From positions 1 to 18,248 of the forward strand of contig CAAEBS010000039.1 in the NCBI GenBank assembly GCA_900754175.1: 18,248 bases of DNA. The letters run 5' to 3'. Each line of letters begins with the position of its first letter. The stretch's first letter is position 1. Of this stretch, positions 11,582-18,248 are shown piece after piece. The notes under the pieces were generated by a model. That model searched no databases, was not told the origin of the DNA, and was given only the letters and a program-made list of their open reading frames with translations. Made by a program: the position numbers and the translations under genes. This stretch comes from Clostridia bacterium. GTDB taxonomy: Bacteria; Bacillota; Clostridia; Oscillospirales; CAG-272.

Positions 11582-12869
11582 GGGCGTCCCTCATGGCGGG
11601 GTTGTCAATCAGCTTGCCACGGCGCTCAAAGCGGGAACCGTGGCAGGGACAATCCCAGCTGTGCTCGGCGGAATTGTAGCGCAGGGCGCACCCGAGATGC
11701 GGACAGCGCTTGACGGTGGGAATGAGAAAATCGGCGGCAGTCGCCCCGATATTCCGGAAAAGCTGAGGGTGCAGAGAGCTTCTGTCAGGAGAAAATACCG
11801 GAGCGTAGCGGTTCTTTTTTCCCTGAATGGCGTCGCAGAGAATGTCGGACGCCGCCATGGAGGTCGTCATGCCCCAGAGATTGAAGCCGGTTGCCACGTA
11901 TACGTTCGGCATGGCGGGGCTGTATTGCCCGATATAGGGAATCCCGTCCAGGGTCACGCAGTCCTGGTTGGACCAGCGGTATTTCTCCCGTGCCTCCGGG
12001 AAATGACAGTGCGCAAAATCCTCGATCGCCCGGTATGCGCCGCCGTGCCTGCCCGTGCGGTGATCTCCGCCGCCGATCAGCAGCAGGTCCCGGTAGCGCC
12101 GGAAATAAAAGCCGTCCGCCGCATCCTCCGCCGAACAGGAAAGGGAGGGGGCGTTTTCATAGGCAATCACGTAGGAACGTTTCTGGTATTGCTTCATGAA
12201 GTATAAGCCACGGCGGTTGATAAACGGGAAGTGCGTGGCAACGATCACCTTTTTGGCGAAGATCTTTCCGCCGTCGGCGATTGCAACCGTGCCCTGAAGC
12301 TCCCGGATGAACGTGTTGCGGTAGATCCGGAGACCCTTTGCCATTCCGTAGAGGAATTTCAACGGGTGAAATTGCGCCGCTTCCGGGTAGATCACGGCGT
12401 CGGTGACAGAGAAGGGCAGATCGGGGGACGTCGTGTAAACGGCGGGATAGCCCAGCTTGTGCAGGACCTCCGCCTCCTGCTTCAGCTTGTCCTTGCCGGT
12501 CAGCGAGTACATGACCGAGGGGCAGGACTCCAGGTCGCAGTCAATCCTTTCCGACAGCGAGCGGAAGCGCCGCAGAGCGTCCAGATTGGCGTGCAGATAT
12601 TGCCCCGCCTTTTTCATGCCGTATTTTCTGGCGAGATCGGAATACAGCAGGTCGTGCTGTGCCGTCAGAACCGCCGTGGTTCCCTTGGTAATGCCGTAGC
12701 CGACCTGTCGTGCCTCTACCAGGATATTGTCAATGCCGCATTCGGTGAGCCTTGCCGCACATAAAATTCCCGCCATTCCGCCACCGATCACGCAGACCTC
12801 GGTGCGGATGTCGCCGTCAAGCTCCCGCCCGATATCCGGAAATCTTTCTTCCGTCCATAAATATCGCAT
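11574..12869 (-). CDS. FAD-dependent oxidoreductase (DadA-like) with C-terminal Rieske domain
   Basis: This two-domain redox enzyme has 431 residues. The N-terminal DAO-type domain has the dinucleotide-binding GGGMAG (29-34), a late FAD contact in NVYVATGFNLWGMTTS, and ends near 350. The C-terminal Rieske domain has CPHLGC (389-394) and CPCHGS (407-412), giving cluster ligands C389, H391, C407 and H410, plus the Cys394/Cys409 pair known as a disulfide in bc1-type Rieske proteins. The arrangement resembles B. subtilis YhfW. Substrate is unknown; amine or amino-acid oxidation is the family habit. It is upstream of, and overlaps, the tocopherol-cyclase-like gene. The ribosome site (GAGG, about 13 bases from the ATG) is weak and no clear promoter was found. 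Confidence 0.88.
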   Translation of the reverse strand: MRYLWTEERFPDIGRELDGDIRTEVCVIGGGMAGILCAARLTECGIDNILVEARQVGYGITKGTTAVLTAQHDLLYSDLARKYGMKKAGQYLHANLDALRRFRSLSERIDCDLESCPSVMYSLTGKDKLKQEAEVLHKLGYPAVYTTSPDLPFSVTDAVIYPEAAQFHPLKFLYGMAKGLRIYRNTFIRELQGTVAIADGGKIFAKKVIVATHFPFINRRGLYFMKQYQKRSYVIAYENAPSLSCSAEDAADGFYFRRYRDLLLIGGGDHRTGRHGGAYRAIEDFAHCHFPEAREKYRWSNQDCVTLDGIPYIGQYSPAMPNVYVATGFNLWGMTTSMAASDILCDAIQGKKNRYAPVFSPDRSSLHPQLFRNIGATAADFLIPTVKRCPHLGCALRYNSAEHSWDCPCHGSRFERRGKLIDNPAMRDAHV

Positions 12870-13065
12870 TGCTTTTTAGCCTCTTTCTTTCAGTTTGTAG
12901 CTTTTGAATTAGTGTTTGGCTGTGCGAAAGGTTTTATGCAGAAATTTCAGAACAGACGGGTTGCAAAAACGCCTCTGGAATAATGAAATATCACCCGCTT
13001 TGAAACCCGGAATCGACAGAATCCGACAAAATCCGATAAAATAAGCGTTTTTACGACGCAAAATA

Positions 13066-13094
13066 TTGACAAATCAAGGAGTTAATGGTATAAT
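13066..13094 (+). promoter_or_regulatory. Consensus promoter of the sugar transferase gene
   Basis: TTGACA (13066-13071) and TATAAT (13089-13094) are perfect, with a 17-base spacer. The AT-rich DNA upstream holds AATCCGACAA and AATCCGATAA in tandem. The rest of the 270-base gap from 12870 shows no gene. Confidence 0.92.
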
Positions 13095-13139
13095 CAGATC
13101 AGCAGAAGAGATACAGCAGAAAAACGCTGTCGGAAGCAT

Positions 13140-13931
13140 ATGCAGTGTCACACGCTTTTCCGGCAGGGGCAGGACGGAACATTTATGACAGACGGCATGG
13201 GCAAAGCAGTGGCTCCGCACGGAACGGAAAAAAGAGCAGGACCGGCAGACGATACGGAAAGATCCCCGGTACAAAAGGTTGTTTTGCCGTATGAGATCCC
13301 CTGCGGGACAGAATATTACGTTGCGTCGCTTGCGGAAATTCCCGCAAGACCTTTTTATGCGTTCTGGAAACGATTTTTGGATATTACGGTGTCGTGGATC
13401 GGCATCTTTTTGTTTTTGCCGCTTATGCTCCTGATCGGAATATTGATCCGGTGTACCTCACCGGGACCGGTGTTTTTTCTGCAGGACCGTGTGGGACTGA
13501 ACGGTAAAAAGTTCCGGATCATCAAGTTCAGAACGATGTGCACGGATGCGGAAAAGGGAGGCGCAAGGTGGTCGGAGGGCGCTGAGGATGAGCGCATCTA
13601 TCCGTTTGGCAGATTTTTGCGGCGGACAAGACTGGACGAATTGCCGCAGCTGTGGTGCTGTGTGATCGGAACCATGTCCCTGGTCGGACCGAGACCGGAG
13701 CGGGAGTGCTTTTACGTCGAGTTTGAAAAGTACATTCATGGGTTCCGGGAGCGGACCCGGGTGAAACCGGGAATAACAGGACTTGCCCAGGTCAGCGGCG
13801 GCTACGACCTGCGCCCGGAGGAGAAGATGCGGTACGATGCGGAATATATCCGGAAGCGCTCCCTGCGTCTGGATGCGGCACTCCTGCTGCGGACCGTAAA
13901 GGTCATCTTAACCGGTCGTGGGGCTAAATGA
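13140..13931 (+). CDS. Sugar-phosphate transferase (polyprenyl glycosylphosphotransferase)
   Basis: It transfers a sugar-1-phosphate from a UDP-sugar to undecaprenyl phosphate, starting a surface polysaccharide or glycan, at the inner membrane. The 263 residues have a 70-residue leading part, one membrane segment (about 82-104), then the catalytic core with SPGPVFFLQDRVGLNGKKF, IIKFRTM, DELPQLWCCVIGTMSLVGPRPE and RVKPGITGLAQVSG. All are typical of the bacterial sugar transferase domain. The sugar cannot be predicted. The ATG at 13140 has only GGAAG before it, and ATG 13185 is a real alternative. No glycosyltransferases, flippase or polymerase are nearby, so this is an orphan initiating enzyme under its own strong promoter. 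Confidence 0.9.
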   Translation: MQCHTLFRQGQDGTFMTDGMGKAVAPHGTEKRAGPADDTERSPVQKVVLPYEIPCGTEYYVASLAEIPARPFYAFWKRFLDITVSWIGIFLFLPLMLLIGILIRCTSPGPVFFLQDRVGLNGKKFRIIKFRTMCTDAEKGGARWSEGAEDERIYPFGRFLRRTRLDELPQLWCCVIGTMSLVGPRPERECFYVEFEKYIHGFRERTRVKPGITGLAQVSGGYDLRPEEKMRYDAEYIRKRSLRLDAALLLRTVKVILTGRGAK

Positions 13932-13948
13932 AAATTGTGTTTTAATAT

Positions 13949-13988
13949 AAAAAATCTTCCCCGGAAAAGACTCTGGGGAAGATTTTTT
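13949..13988. terminator. Bidirectional terminator, sugar transferase and histidine kinase genes
   Basis: AAAAAATCTTCCCC pairs perfectly with GGGGAAGATTTTTT around a 12-base loop, 17 bases past the sugar transferase stop and 20 bases from the convergent kinase stop. Confidence 0.92.
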
Positions 13989-14008
13989 ATGGAAAGCAGG
14001 CGTATGGC

Positions 14009-15343
14009 TTACGTCCCCTCTTCCTGATTCAGCATGACGGAGGCGTAGAACATTTTGCCGTCGGCGTGAAAGCGGCATACGCCGTGGTATTTTTCCGCAA
14101 TGGCACGGACGGAGGGGATGCCAAGACCGGAGCCGGTTGGCTTCTGGGACAGGAGGGCGCCGGAGCGGTCGGCTTTCAGCGTGCTGGTAAAGCTGTTATC
14201 CACCGTCAGCCACAAGGCGCACCGGTCGATTCTGGCGTTCACCAGAATTTTTTTTGGCTCCGAACGGTCGGCAATGCAGGCGTCAAGCGCATTTTCCAGC
14301 AGATTGCCGAAGAGAACCGAAAGGTCGGTCTCGCTGATCGCCATGCGGGCGGGGAGCGAAACGCCGGCGGTAAATTCGACGTTGTTTTCCTTTGCCCGCT
14401 GTGCGAAATACATCAGCACGGTGTTGACGGCGGGATTTTCGCAGAAGGTCAGCAGGGAATCGTCCGGCAGATCGGAGCGGTAGCGGTCGAGATAGGCTTC
14501 CAGACCGTCGTAATTTTTATCTTTCAGGTATTTCTGCATCAGCGCAATATGGTGGCGCACATCGTGCTTTGCCCGGCGTGCCTCCATGATTTTTGCCTGG
14601 AGGCTGTCATATTGCAGGTTCTGCATTTCCAGCCGATGATTGCTTTCCTGGAGCGCCGTATTTTTGTTCTGCTCCAGGACCAGCTGGGCGACGATGAAGT
14701 AGATCAGAAAGGCGCCGGTGTTAATTGCGATAAGAAACAGGGTATTCCGGGGGCGCAGGGCAATTTCCAGGCTGGAGGCGGTACTGCCGTAAATGTGATA
14801 GTACCAGATCAGGTAAAAGGTGGCGGGAATGAGCCAGAGATAGCGCCATTCCTTGCCGGACGGCTCCTTTTCCACCGCAGGGGTATAGACCTTTTTGATA
14901 TAGATGAACAGCGGCACCCAGATGATCGCTTCCACGCAGAACATGATAAGTGAGAACGACCAGCGGTAGCTTTGCAAAGCGAGGGCGGGAAAGAGCCTGC
15001 CCTCAATGCACTTGGAAACGATCACTATGAGATTGGCGGTGTTGGAGAGCATCATGAGGGTAAAAAGGGTCTTTCCCAGCGGCATCCGCACGGCAAGAAA
15101 GTAGAAAACGGCGTACAGCAGGGTGCTGACGGCGCTGATGATATTGGCTTTTCCGCCGGAAAAGAACGCCGCCCATATGCCGAGGGAAAACTGTGCGACC
15201 GTCAGAATACAGGTCAGAGCGCAGACGATGCCGACGGGAAAGCGCAGGTGCTTGCGGAACGGATAGATCGCCAATACGAGAAAGGGCAGAAAGTTGAGCA
15301 GGGAGTAAAGGCAGATTTCCGCAAACCGGTAAAAGGGCGGCAT
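14009..15343 (-). CDS. AgrC-like sensor histidine kinase (GHKL type)
   Basis: It is a membrane sensor kinase that would phosphorylate the LytTR regulator encoded beside it. The 444 residues have about six membrane segments (residues 10-225), a helical stretch EQNKNTALQESNHRLEMQNL, the phospho-acceptor His260 in RAKHDVRHH, an N-box NLLENALDA (348-356) and a GSGLGIPSV ATP-lid near 410. The layout is that of AgrC and related peptide-sensing kinases, yet no AgrD-like peptide or AgrB-like processing gene is in the window, so the signal is unknown. Its start shares one base with the regulator stop (TGATG), which implies coupled translation. No PAS or periplasmic sensor domain is seen. Confidence 0.9.
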   Translation of the reverse strand: MPPFYRFAEICLYSLLNFLPFLVLAIYPFRKHLRFPVGIVCALTCILTVAQFSLGIWAAFFSGGKANIISAVSTLLYAVFYFLAVRMPLGKTLFTLMMLSNTANLIVIVSKCIEGRLFPALALQSYRWSFSLIMFCVEAIIWVPLFIYIKKVYTPAVEKEPSGKEWRYLWLIPATFYLIWYYHIYGSTASSLEIALRPRNTLFLIAINTGAFLIYFIVAQLVLEQNKNTALQESNHRLEMQNLQYDSLQAKIMEARRAKHDVRHHIALMQKYLKDKNYDGLEAYLDRYRSDLPDDSLLTFCENPAVNTVLMYFAQRAKENNVEFTAGVSLPARMAISETDLSVLFGNLLENALDACIADRSEPKKILVNARIDRCALWLTVDNSFTSTLKADRSGALLSQKPTGSGLGIPSVRAIAEKYHGVCRFHADGKMFYASVMLNQEEGT

Positions 15344-16056
15344 CAGGCGTCACCGCCTTTCCGGAGATTTTCAAAGCAGAAGGAGGCGTAGGCGTCGGTG
15401 ATCTCCCGGGCTTTCCGGCGGCTGATCGGGATCAGCGAGCCGTCGCTCAGGATAAACACGTTGTCTTTCCGGGCGCTCACTTCATAAAAATTTACCACAA
15501 TGCCCTTGGACGGACTGAAAAAATAGGGGTAGGCGCACAGGAGCGGCTCGATGACCGAAAACGGCAGTTTGGATTCGGTGTACGCTCCGTTTTTGTTGTG
15601 AAACACGACGTGCCGTGCCGTGATATCGACGTAAAGAATGTTGCGCAGAATGACCGACTGCCCGTCCGGCAGTTGTACCGTGCGGGAAAGCTCCATTTCC
15701 CGCAGATCCAGACGGTCGAGCATCGCCCGTATTCCCTCCGCACGGAAAGGCTTTTTCAGGTAGTAGCAGGCGTTTACCTCATAGCTTTCGCTGGCAAACT
15801 CGTTGCTTGACGTGCCGAAAACAATCCGTACCTCCCGGTCGGTCTCCCGTATTTTGCGGGCAAGGTCGATGCCGGTCGTCTGCCCGATAAAAATATCCAG
15901 TAGGATAAGGTCGTAAGTACCCGCTTTCCATGCGGCAAGAAAGGCTTCGCCGCTTGGATAACGGTCGATGATATGTTGGGAGCCGATCTGGGCGGTAATG
16001 GCGGTGAAAAGATCGTCCAGCGCCCCGGGGTCGTCGTCCACAAGTGCAATTCGCAT
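15343..16056 (-). CDS. LytTR-family response regulator
   Basis: This is a phosphorylation-controlled transcription factor. It has 237 residues from ATG 16056, which sits 8 bases after GGAGG; an upstream GTG at 16065 overlaps that site and is rejected. The receiver domain (1-120) has Asp7-Asp9, phospho-acceptor Asp54 (ILLDIFIG) and Lys101 (YYLKKPF). The LytTR DNA-binding domain (about 130-230) has RNILYVDITARHVVFHNKNG and FSPSKGIVVNFYEVSARKD, close to AgrA/VirR/BrtR-type layouts. The partner kinase gene follows immediately. Direct repeats upstream of the divergent surface-protein gene fit the paired-site habit of LytTR proteins. The substrate genes beyond these are unknown. Confidence 0.92.
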   Translation of the reverse strand: MRIALVDDDPGALDDLFTAITAQIGSQHIIDRYPSGEAFLAAWKAGTYDLILLDIFIGQTTGIDLARKIRETDREVRIVFGTSSNEFASESYEVNACYYLKKPFRAEGIRAMLDRLDLREMELSRTVQLPDGQSVILRNILYVDITARHVVFHNKNGAYTESKLPFSVIEPLLCAYPYFFSPSKGIVVNFYEVSARKDNVFILSDGSLIPISRRKAREITDAYASFCFENLRKGGDA

Positions 16057-16104
16057 AAATGCCACCTCCGGTAAAAACCGTATGATAGAAAAAGTCTACT
16101 ACTT

Positions 16105-16133
16105 ATTATATCACAAAATATCGCAACAGGCAA
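16105..16133 (-). promoter_or_regulatory. Promoter of the two-component operon
   Basis: On the minus strand TTGCCT (16128-16133) and TATAAT (16105-16110) have a 17-base spacer. The direct repeats at 16147-16185 lie 13 bases upstream of its -35 box. Confidence 0.7.
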
Positions 16134-16146
16134 GAGGAAAGCACCG

Positions 16147-16185
16147 GAAAATGACCGCTTGCGCAGAAAATCGACCGCTTGCGCA
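16147..16185. promoter_or_regulatory. Tandem direct repeats, candidate LytTR activator site
   Basis: GAAAAT and GACCGCTTGCGCA occur twice in a row; the 13-base part repeats at 16153 and 16173, a 20-base period. The second repeat ends 7 bases before the surface-protein -35 box. LytTR proteins bind paired direct repeats just upstream of -35, commonly one to two bases farther apart than here. Confidence 0.6.
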
Positions 16186-16192
16186 AAACGGC

Positions 16193-16221
16193 TTGATTTC
16201 TCCGGCATTTTACAGTACAAT
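16193..16221 (+). promoter_or_regulatory. Promoter of the GLUG surface-protein gene
   Basis: TTGATT (16193-16198) and TACAAT (16216-16221) with a 17-base spacer. The boxes are less perfect than at other promoters here, which fits a promoter needing an activator. Confidence 0.7.
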
Positions 16222-16285
16222 AAAGCGACAGTCGGGACCGTGCGTGTGAAGTGCCCCGGCTGAAGTTATGTAAAGGGGTATCAGA

Positions 16286-18037
16286 ATGATGAAACAAAGA
16301 GTATTGACGATCCTGCTGTGCATGGCAATGCTGGTGGGAATGCTGTCGTTTTCGGTGCAGGCGGCAGACAGTGCGCCGGAGGGCGTGTGGACCGATTACA
16401 CCGATGGGGTTGTCAACAATTTTGGCGGCGGTTCGGGAACCGAGGAGGATCCGTATCAGATCGCTACGCCGGAACAGCTTGCAAAGCTGGCAAAGGATAT
16501 CAACTCCGGTGTCTATGGTAAGGGTCATGTTAATGAATATTTTGTGCTGACCAAGGATATTGACCTTTCGGCACATCGTTGGGAGCCGATAGGAAGTGGT
16601 ACAATTGAGACCTCTTTTCACTCTTTTGGTGCATATTTTGACGGTCAGAACCATGTAATTTCCGGTATGTATGTAGATGAAAGTGCCGAACAGTTTGCTG
16701 CGGGACTTTTTGGAAATGTGACGGGTCAGACCATTAAAAACATTATCATCAAAGACGCTTACGTCAAGACAACCAATGGTGGACAATATATTGATGGTGA
16801 ACGCTATGACGGAGCAGGTATTCTGGTCGGTAATTTAAGTGCGGGTTCTGGCATGACGCCTGTAGTGGAAAACTGCCATGTCAGCGGTGTTGTGGAAAAC
16901 GATACTTTTACCGGTGGTTTTGTTGGCTACAACAGCTATGCGACCTATACGAACTGTACGGCGGATGTAACGGTGAAGGGAACTGGTAAAACCGGCGGCT
17001 TTGTCGGAGAGGATTATCAGGGTACTTATTCCGGTTGCGTTGCAAAGGGTGATGTGAATGGCACGTGGAGTGTTGGCGGCTTTGCCGGAGTACTTTGGGC
17101 TGGAAGCACAGCAGATAAATGTATTGCTTATGGAAAAGTAACGGTAAATGACTGGAATATTGGTGGCTTTGTAGGCTGGAATGAAGATATTCAGGTGACG
17201 AATTGTATCGCATACGGAGACATTTCTACTACGGCAACATGGCAAATAATAAAAACCGGTGGATTTGCTGGCACAAGTGGTGCAGAAAGCAAATTCCAGA
17301 ACTGCTATGCAGTGGGTAAGGTTACTTCTCCGGAGGGAAATCACGGTCCTGCTGCTGGGTTTGTTGGTTATGATGATGTTGGAACGACCATAGGTTGTTT
17401 CTTTGACTCGACCAAAAATGCGGCGCTGAATGCAATCGGCGATACCGGCACTGCGGGAACCAATGAGATTACGGGGCTTCCCACGGCGGAGCTTCTGGTA
17501 AAGATCTGTGAAAATTATTATGGCGGGCACGACTATTCGACCGCATGGACGGTTGATGCAGACCCGACCTGCACGGAAAAGGGAAGTAAATCTCACCATT
17601 GCACCCGTTGCGATGCCAAGTCAGACGTGACTGAGATCGACATGATCGAACATAGCGGCGGCAAGGCAACCTGCACCGCAAAGGCAAAGTGCGAGGCTTG
17701 CGGTAACGAGTACGGCGAGGTGGACGGAAAGAACCACTCTTCTCTGGGACACGTTGCGGCTAAGGCGGCAACGACGAAAGTCGAAGGCAATATCGAATAC
17801 TGGTACTGCAAGGATTGCCAGAAGTATTACAGCGATGCGGAAGCAACCAAGGAGATCAAGCTGGCAGACACGGTGATTTCCAAGCTGCCCGCTGATACGA
17901 GCGAGACGACCGACAAAGCGGATGAGGAAAAAACCGTAGACGGCGGCAAGATCGCCCTGTGGGTGACTGTGGGCTGTGTTGGCGTTGGCGCAATCGTTGT
18001 GCTTGCATGGTTCCTGCTGAAGAAGAAGGGACTGTGA
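16286..18037 (+). CDS. Secreted, membrane-anchored GLUG-repeat surface protein
   Basis: This is a cell-surface protein, likely for contact or adhesion. Of 583 residues, 1-26 form a signal peptide ending in VQA. Residues 138-376 hold about seven or eight GLUG-type units built on GGFVG, an NC pair and spacing of some 27-33 residues, a beta-helix-like fold. Residues 429-511 are Cys-rich with TCTEKGSKSHHCTRC, CEACGNEYG and YCKDCQKYY units, common in clostridial surface proteins. An acidic linker and a membrane helix (556-578) with KKKGL tail follow; the LPADT in the linker is not a sortase site. AAAGGGG precedes the ATG. The middle (16500-17450) is richer in A/T than both flanks. LytTR repeats upstream suggest signal control. 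Confidence 0.85.
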   Translation: MMKQRVLTILLCMAMLVGMLSFSVQAADSAPEGVWTDYTDGVVNNFGGGSGTEEDPYQIATPEQLAKLAKDINSGVYGKGHVNEYFVLTKDIDLSAHRWEPIGSGTIETSFHSFGAYFDGQNHVISGMYVDESAEQFAAGLFGNVTGQTIKNIIIKDAYVKTTNGGQYIDGERYDGAGILVGNLSAGSGMTPVVENCHVSGVVENDTFTGGFVGYNSYATYTNCTADVTVKGTGKTGGFVGEDYQGTYSGCVAKGDVNGTWSVGGFAGVLWAGSTADKCIAYGKVTVNDWNIGGFVGWNEDIQVTNCIAYGDISTTATWQIIKTGGFAGTSGAESKFQNCYAVGKVTSPEGNHGPAAGFVGYDDVGTTIGCFFDSTKNAALNAIGDTGTAGTNEITGLPTAELLVKICENYYGGHDYSTAWTVDADPTCTEKGSKSHHCTRCDAKSDVTEIDMIEHSGGKATCTAKAKCEACGNEYGEVDGKNHSSLGHVAAKAATTKVEGNIEYWYCKDCQKYYSDAEATKEIKLADTVISKLPADTSETTDKADEEKTVDGGKIALWVTVGCVGVGAIVVLAWFLLKKKGL

Positions 18038-18048
18038 AGAGGGAAGCC

Positions 18049-18080
18049 GGGGGAAACTTTTCTGGAGAAAAGTTTCCCCC
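18049..18080. repeat. Perfect palindromic hairpin after the surface-protein gene
   Basis: GGGGGAAACTTTTC pairs perfectly with GAAAAGTTTCCCCC around a TGGA loop. No T run follows on the plus strand. It lies 11 bases past the stop and may end or protect the message. Bases 18081-18163 show nothing recognisable. Confidence 0.75.
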
Positions 18081-18163
18081 GTGCCCCTTTCAAAAGACTT
18101 TGGACAAGGGTTAAGGTGTATGCTGTCCCAGAGTTTTACCGTTGCGGAGGTATGGTTAAGGGG

Positions 18164-18248
18164 TCGGTGCGCTCACCCATAGGAGATCCCGACCTGCGGT
18201 CGCCCTGCGGGTTCGACTCCGGGCTTCGCCCTCCGCTCAGGATGACAC
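18164..18248 (-). repeat. Dispersed intergenic repeat, inverted third copy
   Basis: On the minus strand this matches the elements at 25-109 and 136-219 from GTGTCATCCTGAGCGG through the GGTCGGGATCTCC region, then diverges briefly before GAGCGCACCGA. It runs to the edge of the window and may continue. With the left copies it brackets the region in inverted orientation. Confidence 0.85.

Noticed and set aside
16147..16185. Direct repeats as a CRISPR array
   Set aside because: Only two short copies are present with a 7-base gap, no spacers and no cas genes.
17878..17900. LPADT as a sortase signal in the surface protein
   Set aside because: It lacks the Gly of LPxTG and lies about 20 residues before the membrane helix with an acidic linker between.
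18164..18248. tRNA T-arm-like GGTTCGACTCC inside the repeat
   Set aside because: The flanking stem does not pair as a T arm and there is no acceptor, D or anticodon arm, so it is not a tRNA or a clear remnant.

Overview
The window looks like chromosomal DNA from a low-oxygen, gut-type member of the Clostridia, probably an Oscillospiraceae/Ruminococcaceae relative. This rests on gene content (tandem feoA plus feoB with a Cys-rich small protein, a GLUG-repeat surface protein, AgrC/LytTR signalling), purine-rich Shine-Dalgarno sites and SigA-type promoters, and is not a formal placement. Coding GC looks above half, while promoters are AT-rich. No phage, transposase, tRNA, rRNA or CRISPR array was seen.

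Layout. 1-230: two copies of a dispersed intergenic repeat; a third, inverted copy closes the window at 18164-18248. 317-1351 (-): DAHP synthase with its own promoter and terminator. 1496-3977 (+): flavin reductase-like protein, proA and a YfcE phosphodiesterase, behind a promoter with a structured leader. 4127-8492 (+): an iron locus with feoA, feoA, feoB, a FeoB-associated Cys-rich membrane peptide, a DtxR-like regulator, a 57-residue membrane peptide and an HMA-domain protein, with three or four copies of a TTAGC-N4-GCTAA inverted repeat. 8566-9462 (-) is a diacylglycerol-kinase-like protein, divergent from 9650-10710 (+), a TfoX-N protein and a PAP2 phosphatase. 10760-12869 (-): an FAD/Rieske oxidoreductase overlapping a tocopherol-cyclase-like gene. 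13140-13931 (+): a lone sugar-phosphate transferase. 14009-16056 (-): an AgrC-like histidine kinase and a LytTR response regulator, divergent from 16286-18037 (+), a membrane-anchored GLUG-repeat surface protein.

How the parts fit. The feo locus is a plausible self-contained ferrous-iron uptake and control unit: an ideal SigA promoter with palindromes at and after the start site, a further copy before feoB, and a candidate regulator in the same transcription unit. The two-component genes and the surface protein share a divergent intergenic region carrying two near-identical direct repeats 7 bp upstream of the surface-protein -35, which suggests LytTR control of the surface protein and possibly of the kinase operon. 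The most unusual points are the apparent loss of all canonical metal ligands in the DtxR-like protein, a roughly 100-residue acidic insertion in FeoB, the structured leader before the flavin reductase gene, and the tocopherol-cyclase-like/Rieske gene pair in what appears to be an anaerobe.
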